Assembly (NCBI GenBank): GCA_039714535.1
Contig: JBDLJC010000066.1
Coordinates: 1-15,782 of the forward strand
From: JAGXFP01 sp039714535
GTDB taxonomy: Bacteria; Desulfobacterota; Desulfobulbia; Desulfobulbales; JAGXFP01
Length of the DNA stretch: 15,782 bases
Direction: 5' to 3'
Position numbers and translations under genes: made by a program. Below are positions 1 through 7,143 of this stretch, in pieces. The notes below the pieces were generated by a model that saw nothing but the letters and a program-made list of their open reading frames with translations, searched no databases and was not told the DNA's origin. Each line of letters begins with the position of its first letter. Position 1 is the stretch's first letter.

Positions 1-99
1 ATGCCCTTGCGGTATAAAGCTGAGTTGGGCTGCTTGTGGCCCAAACGAAACTTATGCCCTTGCGGTATAAAGCTGAGTTGGGCTGCTTGTGGCCCAAAC
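1..99. repeat. Tandem direct repeat, two 46-bp copies with 53-bp period
   Basis: Bases 1-46 and 54-99 are identical, separated by the 7-mer GAAACTT. Each copy contains an inverted repeat, TTGGGC and GCCCAA around an 8-base loop. A decayed third copy may follow: the junction recurs as GAGACTTATGCCC at about 124-136, and the GGTATAA core recurs near 165. The first copy begins at the window edge, so the array may continue to the left. The 7-base spacers are far too short for a CRISPR array. No coding function is seen. Confidence 0.85.
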
Positions 100-133
100 C
101 GATAAGCGAGTTCCCGAGACATCGAGACTTATG

Positions 134-149
134 CCCCCCTCAAGGGGGG
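134..149. repeat. GC hairpin, C6-TCAA-G6
   Basis: Six C and six G flank a TCAA loop, forming a perfect short hairpin just after the tandem repeat. It is followed by ATTGAACAG rather than a T tract, so it is not a standard intrinsic terminator. It may belong to the repeat element or end the transcript of a gene left of the window. The rest of 150-334 holds no gene that I can support. Confidence 0.5.
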
Positions 150-198
150 ATTGAACAGAACCCTGTGGTATAAGGTTTTCGAACTAGTTAGATGGTGG

Positions 199-240
199 AG
201 TCAAGCCCTTGTTGACTATCTATTTATGCTATGTTAGAAA
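199..240 (+). promoter_or_regulatory. Possible promoter of the aminotransferase gene
   Basis: TTGACT at 212-217 resembles a -35 box, and TAGAAA at 235-240 sits 17 bp downstream as a poor -10. The -35 candidate is also the right arm of a perfect inverted repeat, AGTCAA (199-204) and TTGACT (212-217), an arrangement that could serve as an operator. The match is weak and is offered only as the best candidate upstream of the gene. Confidence 0.22.
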
Positions 241-334
241 ATCTGTTTCCGGGTTGTAAATACACCTAAACATTGCTGTTTTGCCGGGGCACAGCCCCAT
301 TGGCAAGCGGCGGGTAAATTTTCAGGAGACGAAA

Positions 335-1642
335 GTGCGCACTGATATCGTCCACATAGGGGCTGGTGAGCTCACCTATGAGATCAGAAATATTGTTAAT
401 GTTGGCGAAAAACTGCAAAGCCTTGGGATAAACACCTATTGGGAGAACATCGGTGATCCGGTGGCCAAGGGTGAAATTATTCCCCTCTGGATGAAAGAGA
501 TTATTGCCGATTGCGCCATGCAGGATGCCTCCTACGGCTATTGCCCGACCAAGGGGATTTTGACGACCAGGGAGTTTATTGCCGACGAGGTTAACAAGAG
601 GGCGGGGGTCCAGATCAGTGCCGAGGATATTATCTTCTTCAATGGCCTTGGCGATGCCATCAACAAGATTTTCAATCTGCTGAAGCGGACGGCCCGGGTG
701 GTTGTGCCGTCGCCTAGTTATACAACCCATTCTTCGGCTGAAGCTGCCCATGCCGGTGATCGGCCGGTTACCTATCGACTTGACCCTGATAATAACTGGT
801 ATCCTGATCTTGGTGATTTGGAGAGGCGGATCAAATACAATCCGGCGGTGGCCGGGATTCTGATCATCAACCCCGATAATCCGACCGGCGCCGTTTATCC
901 TGAAGAGATTTTGCGGGGCATGGTTGCCTTGGCCAAGAAATATCGGCTCTTCATCATCTGTGATGAAGTTTATCAGAATATTATCTATAACGGCACCAGT
1001 ACCAAACCGCTTTCTGCTGTAATTGGTGATGTCCCGGCGATCTGTATGCGCGGGATCTCAAAAGAGATGCCCTGGCCCGGTTCCCGCTGTGGCTGGATTG
1101 AGGTTTATAACGGCGACAAAGACGAGATGTTCAAGCGCTATGTGGCTTCGATTCTTAACGCCAAGATGCTGGAAGTATGTTCGACGACTCTGCCGCAGAT
1201 GGCTTTGCCCAAGGTTGTCAGTCACCCCGAGTACTCAGGGTATCTGAAAGAGCGGATCAAGCGCTATGAGAAGTATTCCAATATCGCCTACGAGTATCTC
1301 AAAAATATTGATGGCCTGATTGCCAACCGGACCAACGGCGCTTTTTATATGAGTGTTGCTTTCAGGGATGGGGTTTTGAATGACCGGCAGGCCTTACCCA
1401 TCGAAAACGATCAGGTTCGCACCCATGTCGAAGGGCTAGTCAATCAGCCCGGAGTGGAGGTTGATAAGAGATTTGTCTATTATCTGCTCGGCGCTACCGG
1501 GATCTGCGTTGTGCCGCTTTCTTCCTTTGCCACCTCGATGCAGGGTTTCAGGACCACTATCCTGGAAAAAAACGAAGAGAAGTTTCATCTGATCTTTAAG
1601 AACATGGCTGACTCGATAGAGAAGTATATCGCCTCTACTTAA
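335..1642 (+). CDS. Class I/II pyridoxal-phosphate aminotransferase
   Basis: This is a fold-type I PLP enzyme, probably cytosolic, that transfers an amino group between an amino acid and a 2-oxo acid. The substrate cannot be read from sequence; aspartate, alanine or aromatic amino acids are all possible. Visible family motifs are NPDNPTGAVYP, CDEVYQNIIY, and the PLP lysine (about K243) in SKEMPWPGSRCGW. A C-terminal arginine in GFRTTILE probably binds the substrate carboxylate. I chose the GTG at 335 because AGGAG at 324-328 lies six bases upstream. An in-frame TTG at 281 would add 18 residues that do not look like the family and has no good ribosome site. The result is 435 residues, slightly longer than the roughly 400 of AspC-type enzymes. 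The gene stands alone, with a terminator before grpE. Confidence 0.9.
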   Translation: MRTDIVHIGAGELTYEIRNIVNVGEKLQSLGINTYWENIGDPVAKGEIIPLWMKEIIADCAMQDASYGYCPTKGILTTREFIADEVNKRAGVQISAEDIIFFNGLGDAINKIFNLLKRTARVVVPSPSYTTHSSAEAAHAGDRPVTYRLDPDNNWYPDLGDLERRIKYNPAVAGILIINPDNPTGAVYPEEILRGMVALAKKYRLFIICDEVYQNIIYNGTSTKPLSAVIGDVPAICMRGISKEMPWPGSRCGWIEVYNGDKDEMFKRYVASILNAKMLEVCSTTLPQMALPKVVSHPEYSGYLKERIKRYEKYSNIAYEYLKNIDGLIANRTNGAFYMSVAFRDGVLNDRQALPIENDQVRTHVEGLVNQPGVEVDKRFVYYLLGATGICVVPLSSFATSMQGFRTTILEKNEEKFHLIFKNMADSIEKYIAST

Positions 1643-1649
1643 AAATTAT

Positions 1650-1667
1650 CCCGCACCTCATTGCGGG
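1650..1667 (+). other. Short hairpin after the aminotransferase stop
   Basis: CCCGCA (1650-1655) and TGCGGG (1662-1667) pair around a 6-base loop, eight bases after the stop codon. No T tract follows, so it is more likely a transcript-stabilising or pause hairpin than a terminator. A better terminator lies 40 bases further on. Confidence 0.4.
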
Positions 1668-1704
1668 GTCTAACTCACCTCGTCCGTTTTGGTTTTCTCG
1701 TTGT

Positions 1705-1760
1705 CACCCCTTTGTTTCTTCGCTGTTTTTAACTGGTAAAGGCAAAGGGGTGTTTTGTTT
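1705..1760 (+). terminator. Intrinsic terminator of the aminotransferase gene
   Basis: CACCCCTTTG (1705-1714) is the exact reverse complement of CAAAGGGGTG (1743-1752), and TTTTGTTT follows at once. The loop of 28 bases is long for an intrinsic terminator, but the perfect 10-bp stem and the T-rich tail make termination likely. It separates the aminotransferase from the grpE-dnaK unit. Confidence 0.7.
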
Positions 1761-1860
1761 GTCCCTGTCTGAGTAGATTTTGTCTCCCTCATCGACTGCT
1801 ATGACCATTGCCGGTATTCTGCTGTCTCGTAAAAAAATATCCAGAATTGCTTGTCATCTG

Positions 1861-1890
1861 CTTGACATGGAGGGGGAGCATCCTTATTTT
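1861..1890 (+). promoter_or_regulatory. Promoter of grpE-dnaK, fits sigma-70 and sigma-32
   Basis: TTGACA (1862-1867), a 17-bp spacer and TATTTT (1885-1890) make a good sigma-70 promoter. The same bases read as CTTGACA, a 14-bp spacer and CCTTATTT (1882-1889), close to the heat-shock sigma-32 consensus CTTGAAA and CCCCATNT. This gives a leader of about 110 bases before the grpE GTG. No CIRCE inverted repeat (the HrcA operator) was seen in 1643-2010, and the rest of that gap has no gene. Confidence 0.55.
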
Positions 1891-2010
1891 TGCTGACGGT
1901 TCCGACTGCAAAGTCGTCGAATTTGAAGCTAAGAACATGGAGTCCGGTCTGTTCGGGCTTGCCAGATAATATCCTGCCTGCAGGTCAGGCGTTAACTTCA
2001 GGAGTGCGCA

Positions 2011-2586
2011 GTGGAGAAAGAGGAAAAAATCTCAGAAGAGATAGACGCTGAAGTCGAGCAGACCGAGGCTGTTGAAGAGACCGAGCCTACGGTTGATGCC
2101 GAATCGCCAGAAGCTCTGGCCGCGGCCCTGGAGCAGGCTCATGAAGAGGTCAGGGAGGCCCAGGATAAACTGCTCAGGGTTGCCGCTGATTTTGAAAATC
2201 AGAAAAAGAGGTTGCAGCGCGAAAAAGAAACATCCCTTAAATACGCCGAAGAAAATATTATCAGGGAGATTCTGCCCTCACTTGATAATCTCGAAAGGGC
2301 TGTGAACCAGGACCAGAAGAGTGAGGATTTTGGCAACCAACTTCTGGAGGGCGTGCAACTCACTATCAAGGGTTTGATGGGATCGCTGGAAAAGGTTGGG
2401 CTTAAACCCTTGGTAAGTGTAGGCGAACCGTTTGACCCCAATTTTCATGAAGCTCTGGTCATGGAGGCCAGTAAGGATGTACCGGAACAGAGGGTCATCC
2501 AGGAGTTTGAAAAGGGCTACATGTTAAAAGATCGGCTGCTGCGCGCGGCCAAGGTCGTCGTGTCCAAAGGGGATGTCGAGGAGTGA
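2011..2586 (+). CDS. grpE: GrpE, nucleotide exchange factor of DnaK
   Basis: GrpE releases ADP from DnaK in the cytosolic Hsp70 folding cycle and acts as a homodimer. The 191-residue protein has the usual layout: an acidic, poorly ordered N-terminus (about 1-40), a long charged helix suited to coiled-coil pairing (about 40-105, with AADFENQKKR), and a C-terminal beta domain ending in LLRAAKVVVSK. The family signature around NPNFHEAL-type sequence appears as DPNFHEALV. The GTG start is preceded by AGGAG at 2000-2004, six bases away. dnaK follows 79 bases downstream on the same strand, as expected for a chaperone operon. The promoter upstream has heat-shock features. hrcA, often the upstream neighbour, is absent here. 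Confidence 0.96.
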   Translation: MEKEEKISEEIDAEVEQTEAVEETEPTVDAESPEALAAALEQAHEEVREAQDKLLRVAADFENQKKRLQREKETSLKYAEENIIREILPSLDNLERAVNQDQKSEDFGNQLLEGVQLTIKGLMGSLEKVGLKPLVSVGEPFDPNFHEALVMEASKDVPEQRVIQEFEKGYMLKDRLLRAAKVVVSKGDVEE

Positions 2587-2665
2587 TTAAGGTTGTTTGG
2601 CTGCGAAAGCAGTTCATATACGTAATAAAGAGAATTACCCCAAGTTTTTTATAGGAGATAAGATA

Positions 2666-4579
2666 ATGGGAAAAATTATAGGCATAGATCTGGGAACCAC
2701 CAATTCCTGTGTTTCGGTAATGGAAGGCAGTGACCCGAAGGTCATAGCCAATGTTGAAGGTAATCGGACCACCCCTTCGGTTGTTGCATTTTCCGATGGT
2801 GGTGAGCGGCTGGTTGGCCAGGTTGCCAAACGGCAGGCGGTCACCAATCCGACCAAAACTCTGTTCGCGATCAAGCGTCTAATTGGCCGCAAATTCAGTG
2901 ACGGAGAGGTTAAAAAGAGTATTGAGGTAAGCCCTTTCAAGATTGTCAAGGGCAAGGATGACGATGCCGTTGTCGAGGTAGATGACAAAACGTATTCTTC
3001 TCCCGAAATTTCGGCCATGATCCTGACCAAGATGAAGCAGACCGCTGAGGAATACCTGGGCGAGGAAGTCACCGATGCAGTCATCACCGTGCCGGCATAT
3101 TTTAACGACAGCCAGCGTCAGGCCACTAAGGATGCTGGTAAGATCGCCGGGCTCCACGTTCAGCGGATCATCAACGAGCCCACTGCGGCCGCCCTTGCCT
3201 ACGGGCTGGACAAGAAGGGTGAAGAGAAAATCGCGGTATTCGATCTTGGCGGCGGTACCTTCGATGTCTCAGTGCTGGAGATCGGTGACGGGGTCTTCGA
3301 GGTCAAATCGACCAATGGCGACACCTTCCTGGGCGGCGAGGATTTCGATATGAGGATCGTCAACTGGCTGGCCGATGAGTTCAAGCGCGATCAGGGTATC
3401 GATCTGCGTCAGGACAATATGGCCCTCCAGCGTCTCAAGGAAGAGGCCGAAAAGGCCAAGATGGAGCTTTCCACCGCCATGGAGACCGACATCAATCTGC
3501 CTTTTATCACCGCCGATTCTTCCGGTCCCAAGCATCTTAACATCAAGATGAGTCGGGCCAAGCTGGAAAGCCTGGTTGGGGATCTGATCGAGCGGACCGC
3601 CGGTCCCTGTATGACCGCTATGAAGGATGCCGGACTTTCCGCCTCCGATATTGATGAGGTAATTCTGGTCGGCGGCATGAGCAGAATGCCCAAGGTCCAG
3701 GAAAAAGTAAAAGAGATCTTTGGCAAGGAAGCCCATAAGGGCGTCAACCCGGATGAAGTTGTGGCAATTGGCGCTGCGATCCAGGGCGGGGTGCTCAAGG
3801 GTGATGTTAAAGATGTTCTGCTCCTTGATGTTACGCCTCTGTCCCTTGGTATTGAGACCCTCGGCGGGGTCTGCACCAAGTTGATTGAGAAAAATACCAC
3901 CATTCCGACCAAGAAGAGCCAGACCTTCTCGACGGCGGCTGACAATCAGCCGGCGGTTTCCATCCACGTTCTCCAGGGTGAGCGGGAAATGGCCGGCGGC
4001 AACAAATCGATTGGCCGCTTCGAGCTGGCTGAGATTCCGCCGGCGCCGCGCGGTGTCCCGCAGATCGAGGTATCATTCGATCTTGATGCCAACGGTATCC
4101 TCCACGTCTCGGCCAAAGACCTTGGGACCGGTAAGGAGCAGTCCATCAAGATTACGGCTTCCAGCGGTCTTTCTGAGGAAGAAATCAATAAGATGCAGCA
4201 GGATGCCGAGACCCATGCCGATGAGGATAAGAAGCGTAAGGAGCAGGTGGAGACCAGAAACCAGGCCGATTCCATGATCTACGCTACCGAAAAGAGCCTC
4301 ACCGAGCTTGGCGATAAGGTTGACGCTGAGACCAAGACCAATGTCGAAAAGGAGATTGAGAGCCTCAAGAAGTTGATGGAAGGCGACGATACCGAGGCCA
4401 TTAAGGCGGGCATAGAGTCTCTGACCCAGGCTTCCCATAAATTGGCGGAGATGATGTACTCACAGGCCTCCGCTGAGCAGCCTGAGGGTGCCTCTGGAGA
4501 TGCAGGTGCAGACGAAGCCTCGGACAAAAAGAAAGATGACGATGATGTGGTCGATGCTGATTACGAGGAAGTAAAGTAG
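2666..4579 (+). CDS. dnaK: DnaK, Hsp70 molecular chaperone
   Basis: DnaK is the ATP-dependent Hsp70 chaperone that binds exposed hydrophobic stretches of client proteins, working with DnaJ and GrpE. The 637-residue length matches the family (638 in E. coli). The N-terminal ATPase domain starts MGKIIGIDLGTTNSC, with the phosphate-binding DLGTT at about 8-12, and continues through the IINEPTAAALAYG and DLGGGTFDVS motifs. The substrate domain contains DVTPLSLGIETLGG and the VLQGERE segment. The C-terminus is the acidic tail ending DADYEEVK. I chose the ATG at 2666, with AGGAG at 2653-2657 eight bases upstream. An in-frame TTG at 2597 would add 23 atypical residues. It follows grpE, and a strong terminator closes the unit. 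dnaJ is not adjacent. Confidence 0.98.
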   Translation: MGKIIGIDLGTTNSCVSVMEGSDPKVIANVEGNRTTPSVVAFSDGGERLVGQVAKRQAVTNPTKTLFAIKRLIGRKFSDGEVKKSIEVSPFKIVKGKDDDAVVEVDDKTYSSPEISAMILTKMKQTAEEYLGEEVTDAVITVPAYFNDSQRQATKDAGKIAGLHVQRIINEPTAAALAYGLDKKGEEKIAVFDLGGGTFDVSVLEIGDGVFEVKSTNGDTFLGGEDFDMRIVNWLADEFKRDQGIDLRQDNMALQRLKEEAEKAKMELSTAMETDINLPFITADSSGPKHLNIKMSRAKLESLVGDLIERTAGPCMTAMKDAGLSASDIDEVILVGGMSRMPKVQEKVKEIFGKEAHKGVNPDEVVAIGAAIQGGVLKGDVKDVLLLDVTPLSLGIETLGGVCTKLIEKNTTIPTKKSQTFSTAADNQPAVSIHVLQGEREMAGGNKSIGRFELAEIPPAPRGVPQIEVSFDLDANGILHVSAKDLGTGKEQSIKITASSGLSEEEINKMQQDAETHADEDKKRKEQVETRNQADSMIYATEKSLTELGDKVDAETKTNVEKEIESLKKLMEGDDTEAIKAGIESLTQASHKLAEMMYSQASAEQPEGASGDAGADEASDKKKDDDDVVDADYEEVK

Positions 4580-4608
4580 CTCGATTGTAATAAAAACTAG
4601 AGTAAGGT

Positions 4609-4649
4609 GGGGGTGCAGAAAAAGGTTGTCTGCACCCCCTTTTTTTTTT
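4609..4649 (+). terminator. Intrinsic terminator of grpE-dnaK
   Basis: GGGGGTGCAG (4609-4618) pairs perfectly with CTGCACCCCC (4630-4639) around an 11-base loop and is followed by ten T (4640-4649). It lies 29 bases after the dnaK stop codon. This is one of the clearest sites in the window. Confidence 0.96.
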
Positions 4650-4808
4650 AACATGTTGGCCCTTGCTGTCGGTTGTATCGGAACTTTAAGAGTGAGTTCA
4701 TCCCACGTCTCCTTGGGGAGTGTTACCGTCGCCAGCCTGGAGTCTTAAGTTTTCACCCCTATTCATTTATTCATGGAGTGTTCGGGAAGTCCCGACCAAG
4801 ACAAACCT

Positions 4809-5774
4809 ATGAGAGTATTATCCGGCATCCAGCCATCCGGCAAGCTGCATATTGGTAATTATTTCGGGATGATGCGTCCCATGCTTGATAGCGTGGGCTC
4901 CAGTGATCTCTATGCCTTTATCGTCGATCTCCATGCCATGACTTCAGTGCACGAGCGGGACCTTCTGGCCCAAGGCACCCTTGGCGCCGCCTCTGATTTT
5001 CTGGCTCTGGGGCTTGATCCCGACAAGTGTATTTTCTGGGTCCAGAGTGATGTGCCAGAGGTTACGGAACTGGCCTGGGTTCTGTCCACCCTGACCCCGA
5101 TGGGCCTCCTTGAACGTTGCCATTCGTACAAGGACAAAGTGGCCAAAGGTATTGCCGCCAGCCACGGCCTGTTTGCCTATCCGGTACTGATGGCAGCAGA
5201 TATTCTGCTCTATCAGGCCGACAAGGTCCCGGTCGGCAAGGACCAGAAGCAGCATCTTGAGGTGGCCCGTGATATTGCCATCAAGTTCAATAACAATTTC
5301 GGCGAGACCTTTACCATCCCGGAACCGGTGATCAGTAGGGATCTGGCTACCGTTCCCGGGCTGGATGGCCAGAAGATGTCAAAGTCTTACGGTAATACCA
5401 TTGGTATCTTTCTTGGCGAGAAAGAACTCAAGAAAAGGGTCATGGCTATTACCACCGATGCCACACCGGTGGAAGATCCCAAAGATCCCGACGAGTGCAA
5501 CCTGTTTAATATTTACAAGCTTTTTGCGCCGGAAGATCGGCTTACGGAAATCCATGGTCTGTATGTGAATGGCGGCGCTATGTACGGCAAGATCAAACTG
5601 GAACTGGTCAACCTTATCTGGGATTATTTCAAGGATGCCAGGGAGACGAGGGCCAGGCTTGAGGACGATAAGGCTTACGTTCGTGAGGTATTGGCCCAAG
5701 GCGCGGCCAAGGCCCGTGAGAAGGCAAGTGTGACCCTTGATCTGGTCAGGGATCGGGTCGGTTTTAAGTACTGA
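4809..5774 (+). CDS. trpS: Tryptophanyl-tRNA synthetase
   Basis: This class I aminoacyl-tRNA synthetase activates tryptophan with ATP and charges tRNA-Trp in the cytosol. Both nucleotide-binding signatures are present: HIGN at residues 14-17 within SGIQPSGKLHIGNYFG, and KMSKS at 189-193. At 321 residues it is close to the usual 325-335. The ATG at 4809 was chosen because MRVLSGIQPSGKLH matches the normal start of bacterial TrpRS. No clear ribosome site precedes it. An in-frame ATG at 4773 would add 12 residues and also lacks one, so the start is less certain than the identity. A small hairpin, TCGGG-AAGT-CCCGA (4782-4795), lies just before the chosen start. No T-box or Trp-rich leader peptide was seen. 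The gene appears to be transcribed alone, between two terminators. Confidence 0.95.
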   Translation: MRVLSGIQPSGKLHIGNYFGMMRPMLDSVGSSDLYAFIVDLHAMTSVHERDLLAQGTLGAASDFLALGLDPDKCIFWVQSDVPEVTELAWVLSTLTPMGLLERCHSYKDKVAKGIAASHGLFAYPVLMAADILLYQADKVPVGKDQKQHLEVARDIAIKFNNNFGETFTIPEPVISRDLATVPGLDGQKMSKSYGNTIGIFLGEKELKKRVMAITTDATPVEDPKDPDECNLFNIYKLFAPEDRLTEIHGLYVNGGAMYGKIKLELVNLIWDYFKDARETRARLEDDKAYVREVLAQGAAKAREKASVTLDLVRDRVGFKY

Positions 5775-5804
5775 AATACAAGAGAGTCAATAGTAGATAG
5801 CAAA

Positions 5805-5834
5805 GGGCAGGTCTATGTAGACCTGCCCTTTTTT
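5805..5834 (+). terminator. Intrinsic terminator of trpS
   Basis: GGGCAGGTCTA (5805-5815) and TAGACCTGCCC (5818-5828) form a perfect stem, with the innermost pairs probably opened into a loop, followed by six T (5829-5834). AAA precedes the left arm. It lies 30 bases after the trpS stop. Confidence 0.93.
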
Positions 5835-5920
5835 ATTACGGCATCATCGTTATTTAAAGTGTGCCCCGGTCGTTTTCATCATCAAAGAGTTATCTTTTAA
5901 AAATTATAGGGGGTGTATCT

Positions 5921-6457
5921 GTGGCATTTAAACCGACAATTTATAAATTGAGAATTACCTTAGCTGATACCGACCGGGATTATTACGACACGCTCAATTT
6001 AACCGTTGCGCAACACCCCTCAGAAACACTGGAGCGGATGATGGCGCGGGTTCTGGCCTTTTGTCTTAATGCCCAGGAATATCTGGTTTTTACCAAAGGA
6101 CTTTCTGCGGTGGAAGAACCGGATATCTGGGCGCGTACTCTGGATGATCGAATATCCTTATGGGTCGATGTCGGGGAGCCCGCTGTTGAGAGAATAAGAA
6201 AAGCAACCAGACTTTCGCCGATAGTTAAGATCTATAGTTTTAATTCGAAATCGGATACCTGGTGGGAGCAGGGACGAGAAAAATTCAAGGAGTTGCCTGC
6301 TTCTTTTTTTCAGTTTCCGTGGGGAAGTATCCAGGCCTTGGCGGCGCTGCTGAAGCGGACTATGGATCTTTCTATCACTATTACCGGTGATACTGCTTAT
6401 ATTGCCGCTGAGTCCGGGGAATGTGAGGTCTCTTGGGTGGCATTACAAGTAACATGA
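5921..6457 (+). CDS. yaeQ: YaeQ family protein
   Basis: This belongs to the YaeQ family, small cytosolic proteins with a PD-(D/E)XK nuclease-like fold whose biochemical role is not settled. The match rests on recognised family stretches in order: FKPTIYKLRITLADTDRDYY, HPSETLERMMARVLAF, FTKGLSAVEEPDIW, LWVDVGEP, a basic RIRKA segment, and YSFNSKSDTWW. The length of 178 residues fits E. coli YaeQ at about 181. The GTG at 5921 is preceded by TAGGGGG at 5908-5913, seven bases away. A TTG at 5861 would add 20 residues without family resemblance. It lies after the trpS terminator and converges with the FHA gene; the 86 bases between them show no clear terminator. It appears to be a single-gene unit. 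Confidence 0.9.
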   Translation: MAFKPTIYKLRITLADTDRDYYDTLNLTVAQHPSETLERMMARVLAFCLNAQEYLVFTKGLSAVEEPDIWARTLDDRISLWVDVGEPAVERIRKATRLSPIVKIYSFNSKSDTWWEQGREKFKELPASFFQFPWGSIQALAALLKRTMDLSITITGDTAYIAAESGECEVSWVALQVT

Positions 6458-6543
6458 AAAAATGCGGTAAATATGGCCCAATCTTTCATTCCTGGCCGAG
6501 GCCTCAAAAGTTTTCTAGCTGAGTTTCATATAGAGCCACATTA

Positions 6544-6987
6544 TTATTTAAATACTCGTTTAATCAATCGGCCAAGACCAGAAGGTGATTCTTCTTTTTT
6601 CTTTGGCGAGGGTTTTTTCGCGGATGGTACAAACATAGTGTGCGCATCGCCATCCATAGGCATCGATTGGGAGGTGTTTTCTGCATCCAATATCCCTATT
6701 GATCCGGAATTCATAGTGAATTTGCCAACCATTATCTCATCTTCACCTGTGATATGAGTTCGCTCTTTAATTTTTTGGCCGTTCACCCAAGTACCATTTG
6801 TACTTCCTTTGTCTGTTATGTAGTCACGGCCTTTCTCCAGTTCTACTACTGCGTGTGCTCGCGAAATGCTCGGATTGTCAAGTACAACATCAGCTTCTGA
6901 TGTCCGTCCAATAGTTATGGGTTTTCCCTCGAAAACCACAAAGCGATGTACCGGCTTCTCTTTTAGCATCAATGTCCAGACTCTCAA
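6544..6987 (-). CDS. FHA-domain phosphopeptide-binding protein
   Basis: A 147-residue protein with one forkhead-associated domain, a module that binds phosphothreonine peptides and often partners with Hanks-type kinases. The FHA core runs from about residue 15 to 95 and has the conserved residues in order: G27-R28, S42 and H45 in NPSISRAHA, and N64 and G65 in KGSTNGTWVNG. The remaining tail is low in complexity, has Thr and Ser residues that could be phosphorylated, and ends in a Lys/Arg-rich stretch (KKPSPKKK, then LGRLIKRVFK) that could form an amphipathic helix at a membrane. The start is TTG at 6987, supported by GGGAGG (complement of 6995-7000) seven bases upstream. It diverges from the Ser/Thr kinase gene across a 156-base shared promoter region, so the two probably function together. 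Confidence 0.9.
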   Translation of the reverse strand: MRVWTLMLKEKPVHRFVVFEGKPITIGRTSEADVVLDNPSISRAHAVVELEKGRDYITDKGSTNGTWVNGQKIKERTHITGEDEIMVGKFTMNSGSIGILDAENTSQSMPMDGDAHTMFVPSAKKPSPKKKEESPSGLGRLIKRVFK

Positions 6988-7143
6988 CGGTAATCCTCCC
7001 TAAAGAAACTTTAATACTTTCACGGCCCTTTTCTATTTTTGCTTTGAAAGCATTTTAATATAAAGTATCAGTCATTAAAACTTGTATAAATTATTTTTTT
7101 ACCCAGCGTTTATAATAACAACAAATAGAAAATTATCCTTGCC
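6988..7143. promoter_or_regulatory. AT-rich divergent promoter region, FHA gene / kinase gene
   Basis: This gap separates two divergent genes and must hold both promoters. On the + strand, TATAAT at 7111-7116 is a perfect -10 box but lies only 28 bases before the kinase ATG and lacks a convincing -35 at 16-18 bp. No confident - strand promoter could be picked from the AT-rich sequence. Confidence 0.4.

Noticed and set aside
1..99. CRISPR array
   Set aside because: The spacing between the identical 46-bp copies is only 7 bases, only two full copies are visible and no cas gene is nearby.
281..334. N-terminal extension of the aminotransferase from TTG 281
   Set aside because: The extension lacks a ribosome site and family resemblance, while GTG 335 has AGGAG at ideal distance.
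3269..3967. Long open frame antisense to dnaK (232 codons)
   Set aside because: It mirrors the codon bias of dnaK on the opposite strand, has no ribosome site and shows no protein-like motif. Antisense open frames are common over GC-rich conserved genes.
4650..4808. Tryptophan leader peptide or T-box upstream of trpS
   Set aside because: No run of Trp codons, no T-box motif and no terminator/antiterminator pair could be found; only a 5-bp hairpin at 4782-4795 is present.
6473..6757. Open frame on the + strand after yaeQ
   Set aside because: It lies mostly over the end of the FHA gene on the other strand and ends inside it, with no motif or ribosome site.
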